From positions 1-36,952 of the forward strand of contig JAIBBS010000076.1 in assembly GCA_019694555.1 (NCBI GenBank): DNA of 36,952 nucleotides. The letters are read 5' to 3'. The notes below the pieces were generated by a model. The model worked only from the letters and a program-made list of their open reading frames with translations, was not told the DNA's origin and ran no database searches. Every line of letters begins with the position of its first letter. The stretch's first letter is position 1. Shown here one piece after another: positions 35,009 to 36,952 of the stretch. The translations under genes were made by a program, and so were the position numbers. This stretch comes from Nannocystaceae bacterium. Lineage in GTDB: Bacteria > Myxococcota_A > Polyangia > Nannocystales > Nannocystaceae.

Positions 35009-36919
35009 ATGGCCAGCCAGTTCGATGCCCGCCTCTCGCCGCGCGCCCGCACCCTCGTCGCCGCGGCGGCCCTCGCTGCCCTCGGGGGCGCGCTCGCGAT
35101 CGATCACGCGCCCAAGGGCGCTGGCCTCGCCGCGCAGGACATCACGCCGCAGTCGGTCGCAGAGGCGGCCGACGCGCTCGCGGAGATGGACGCGTCGCAG
35201 TGGGTCACGGGTCGGCTCGTGCTCGACTTCGTCGATCCGCAAGACGGTGAAGACGGCAGCGACGCGGAGATCGAGGACTTCGTCGCCGATCTCGACGCGC
35301 GCGCCGACGTCGACGTCGAGCGTGCCGGCTTCTACAGCGAGGGCGAGCACCTCTACACCGTGACGGCCTCGCGCGAGACGCTCGCGACGCTCGGCCCCGT
35401 GCTCGAGACGCCGCTGCTCGAAGGTGTCGAGCCCGAGATCATGTACGCGCTGCCGACGGAGGCGATGGCGGCGAGCCTGCCCGAGGGCCCCGAGGACGAG
35501 CCCGCGGACGCGCAGCGAGGCCCGCGGCTCACGGTCGACGATCCGATGTTCCGCCTGCAGTGGCACATGGAACAGATCCACGCGCCCGAGGCATGGATGA
35601 CCACGCGCGGCGAGGGCACCGTGGTCGCCGTCATCGACACCGGCGTGGCCTATGCCAACGCCGATGGCGTGCGCGCGCTTCCGGATCTCAACCGCACCGA
35701 GTTCGTGCACGGCGAGAGCTTCATCGAGGGCCTGCCGCGCGGGCTCGACGATCACGCCCACGGCAGCCACGTCGCCGGCACCATCGCGCAGAGCACCAAC
35801 AACGGCGTCGGCGTCACCGGGGTGGCCTACGGCGCGAAGATCATGCCGCTCAAGGTGCTGTCGAAGGACGGCCGCGGCGCGGTGCCGGGCATCGCCAACG
35901 CGATCCGCTACGCCGCCGATCACGGCGCGCACGTCATCAACATGAGCCTGGGCGGTCCGCTGCCCTCGCGCGTGCTGGCCAAGGCCATCGAGTACGCGCA
36001 CGGCAAGGGCGTGGTCACCGTCTGTGCCGCCGGCAACGAGCGCCGCTCGAAGGTCGGCTACCCCGCGGCGAACAAGTTCTCGATCGCAGTCTCGGCGACC
36101 GACTACGGCCGCGATCTCACCCACTACAGCAACTGGGGCGCCGACATCGACGTCGCGGCACCGGGCGGTGACACCCGCGCCGACCGCAACGGCGACGGCC
36201 AGCCCGACGGCGTGCTTCAGAACACCATCCGCATCGGTCGCCCGCTCGAGAACGACTATCTGTGGTTCCAGGGCACCTCGATGGCGTCGCCGCACGCGGC
36301 CGGCGTCGCCGCGCTCATCGTCGCCAGCGGTGTGACCAACCCCGACGAGGTCGAGCGCGTGATGAAGGCGACCGCGGTCCACCCCAAGGGTGTGAAGTGG
36401 GACGAGCGCTTCGGCGCCGGCATCGTCGATGCGCAGGCCGCCGTCGCGACGCAGTCGAACTACGCACCCGAGCGCGCCGGCTTCACCGGCTTGCTGCTGC
36501 TGGGTGCGTTCGGAGCCCTGGGCCTCGCGGGCCTGCGCGGCCGCGCGCGGTGGTTCGGCGCGGCGGGCTTCTTCGGCGCGGCCGCGGCCACCAGCGGTGC
36601 GCTCGGCACCACGCCGCTTTCGTATCAGGCGGCGGCATGGGCCGGCGGTGCGGATGCGTGGCTGGGCTTCGGTTCGCCGCTGTGGTTCTCCGCGGCGCTG
36701 CCGTTGCTCGCGAGCGTGACGCTGCTGCGCGTCCGCGGCCTGCGTCCGGCGCTGGTCGGCCTGGGCCTGGGCACCGCGGCGATGCTGCTGCACGGCGCGT
36801 TCGTGCTGCCGACGCTCGTCACCGCGCTGCCGGGCGGCCCGTGGGTCGACCGCGCGTGGCTGCTGGGCAACGGCCTGCTGGCGTGGGCGCTCGCGCGCCG
36901 CGTCGGTCGGCTGAGCTGA
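35009..36919 (+). CDS. Subtilisin-like serine protease (S8) with multi-pass membrane C-terminus
   Basis: A 636-residue protein. A hydrophobic segment at about 16-31 serves as signal or anchor. Residues 60-150 resemble a subtilisin prodomain (VLDFVDPQDGEDGSDAEIED and EHLYTVTASRETLA). The catalytic triad is complete: D210 in VVAVIDTGVA, H251 in HGSHVAGT and S424 in GTSMASPH; N343 in AAGNE is the oxyanion residue. An Asp-rich loop DRNGDGQPDG suggests a calcium site. After 485 the protein has about five hydrophobic segments (GFTGLLLLGAFGALGLAG, FFGAAAATSGALG, FSAALPLLASVTLL, LGTAAMLLHGAFVLP, LLGNGLLAWALA), so the protease domain is probably tethered to the membrane and faces the periplasm. Substrates are unknown. 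Confidence 0.93.
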   Translation: MASQFDARLSPRARTLVAAAALAALGGALAIDHAPKGAGLAAQDITPQSVAEAADALAEMDASQWVTGRLVLDFVDPQDGEDGSDAEIEDFVADLDARADVDVERAGFYSEGEHLYTVTASRETLATLGPVLETPLLEGVEPEIMYALPTEAMAASLPEGPEDEPADAQRGPRLTVDDPMFRLQWHMEQIHAPEAWMTTRGEGTVVAVIDTGVAYANADGVRALPDLNRTEFVHGESFIEGLPRGLDDHAHGSHVAGTIAQSTNNGVGVTGVAYGAKIMPLKVLSKDGRGAVPGIANAIRYAADHGAHVINMSLGGPLPSRVLAKAIEYAHGKGVVTVCAAGNERRSKVGYPAANKFSIAVSATDYGRDLTHYSNWGADIDVAAPGGDTRADRNGDGQPDGVLQNTIRIGRPLENDYLWFQGTSMASPHAAGVAALIVASGVTNPDEVERVMKATAVHPKGVKWDERFGAGIVDAQAAVATQSNYAPERAGFTGLLLLGAFGALGLAGLRGRARWFGAAGFFGAAAATSGALGTTPLSYQAAAWAGGADAWLGFGSPLWFSAALPLLASVTLLRVRGLRPALVGLGLGTAAMLLHGAFVLPTLVTALPGGPWVDRAWLLGNGLLAWALARRVGRLS

Positions 36920-36952
36920 CCGGCGCCCCGCGTCGGGCCGGCGCGGGCTCGG

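Overview
The window is very GC-rich, densely coded on both strands, and reads as chromosomal DNA of a myxobacterium (Myxococcota), most like the Nannocystis/Plesiocystis branch. The pointers are two TPR-bearing serine/threonine kinases, about eleven predicted lipoproteins (many with a Ser/Thr/Gly-rich linker after the lipidated cysteine), and two proteins with MYXO-CTERM-like C-termini. This is inference from protein style; there is no rRNA or other marker gene. I see no phage, IS element, CRISPR array or plasmid function.

Layout. 1-7512: a kinase with TPRs, a small convergent lipoprotein gene, then a sigma factor gene divergent from a second kinase whose N-terminus looks like an anti-sigma zinc finger. 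7450-13487: a minus-strand group, in transcription order a MYXO-CTERM protein, a von Willebrand A protein, a 347-base gap holding two copies of a hairpin-rich repeat, a galactose-oxidase/kelch-like lipoprotein and a beta-helix protein. 13687-14412: an unknown lipoprotein. 14443-20766: a minus-strand metal-efflux operon: Cys/Asp-rich exported protein, membrane-fusion lipoprotein with two Cys-His motifs, CzcA-type RND pump and TolC-like outer-membrane channel. 20841-31020: mostly exported proteins of unknown role, including a Tat-signal protein resembling a duplicated phage tail-tube domain, a CotH-type kinase lipoprotein, a lipoprotein with four tandem repeats and a minimal flotillin-like protein. 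31153-36919: an AspT/YidE-type transporter, an unknown membrane protein, tRNA-Arg(TCG), a lipoprotein with two ten-cysteine repeats, and a subtilisin with a multi-pass C-terminus.

How the parts work together. Three modules are readable: a sigma factor/kinase pair that looks like a signalling switch; a complete tripartite efflux system with extra cysteine-rich periplasmic parts, probably for divalent metal ions; and a large envelope-display repertoire. Several genes lack a Shine-Dalgarno sequence but carry a TAnnnT-like hexamer 6-10 bases before the start codon, suggesting leaderless transcripts. The best candidates for something new are the tandem hairpin repeat at 10580-10793, the zinc-finger kinase beside its sigma gene, and the exported tail-tube-like protein at 22630-23547.
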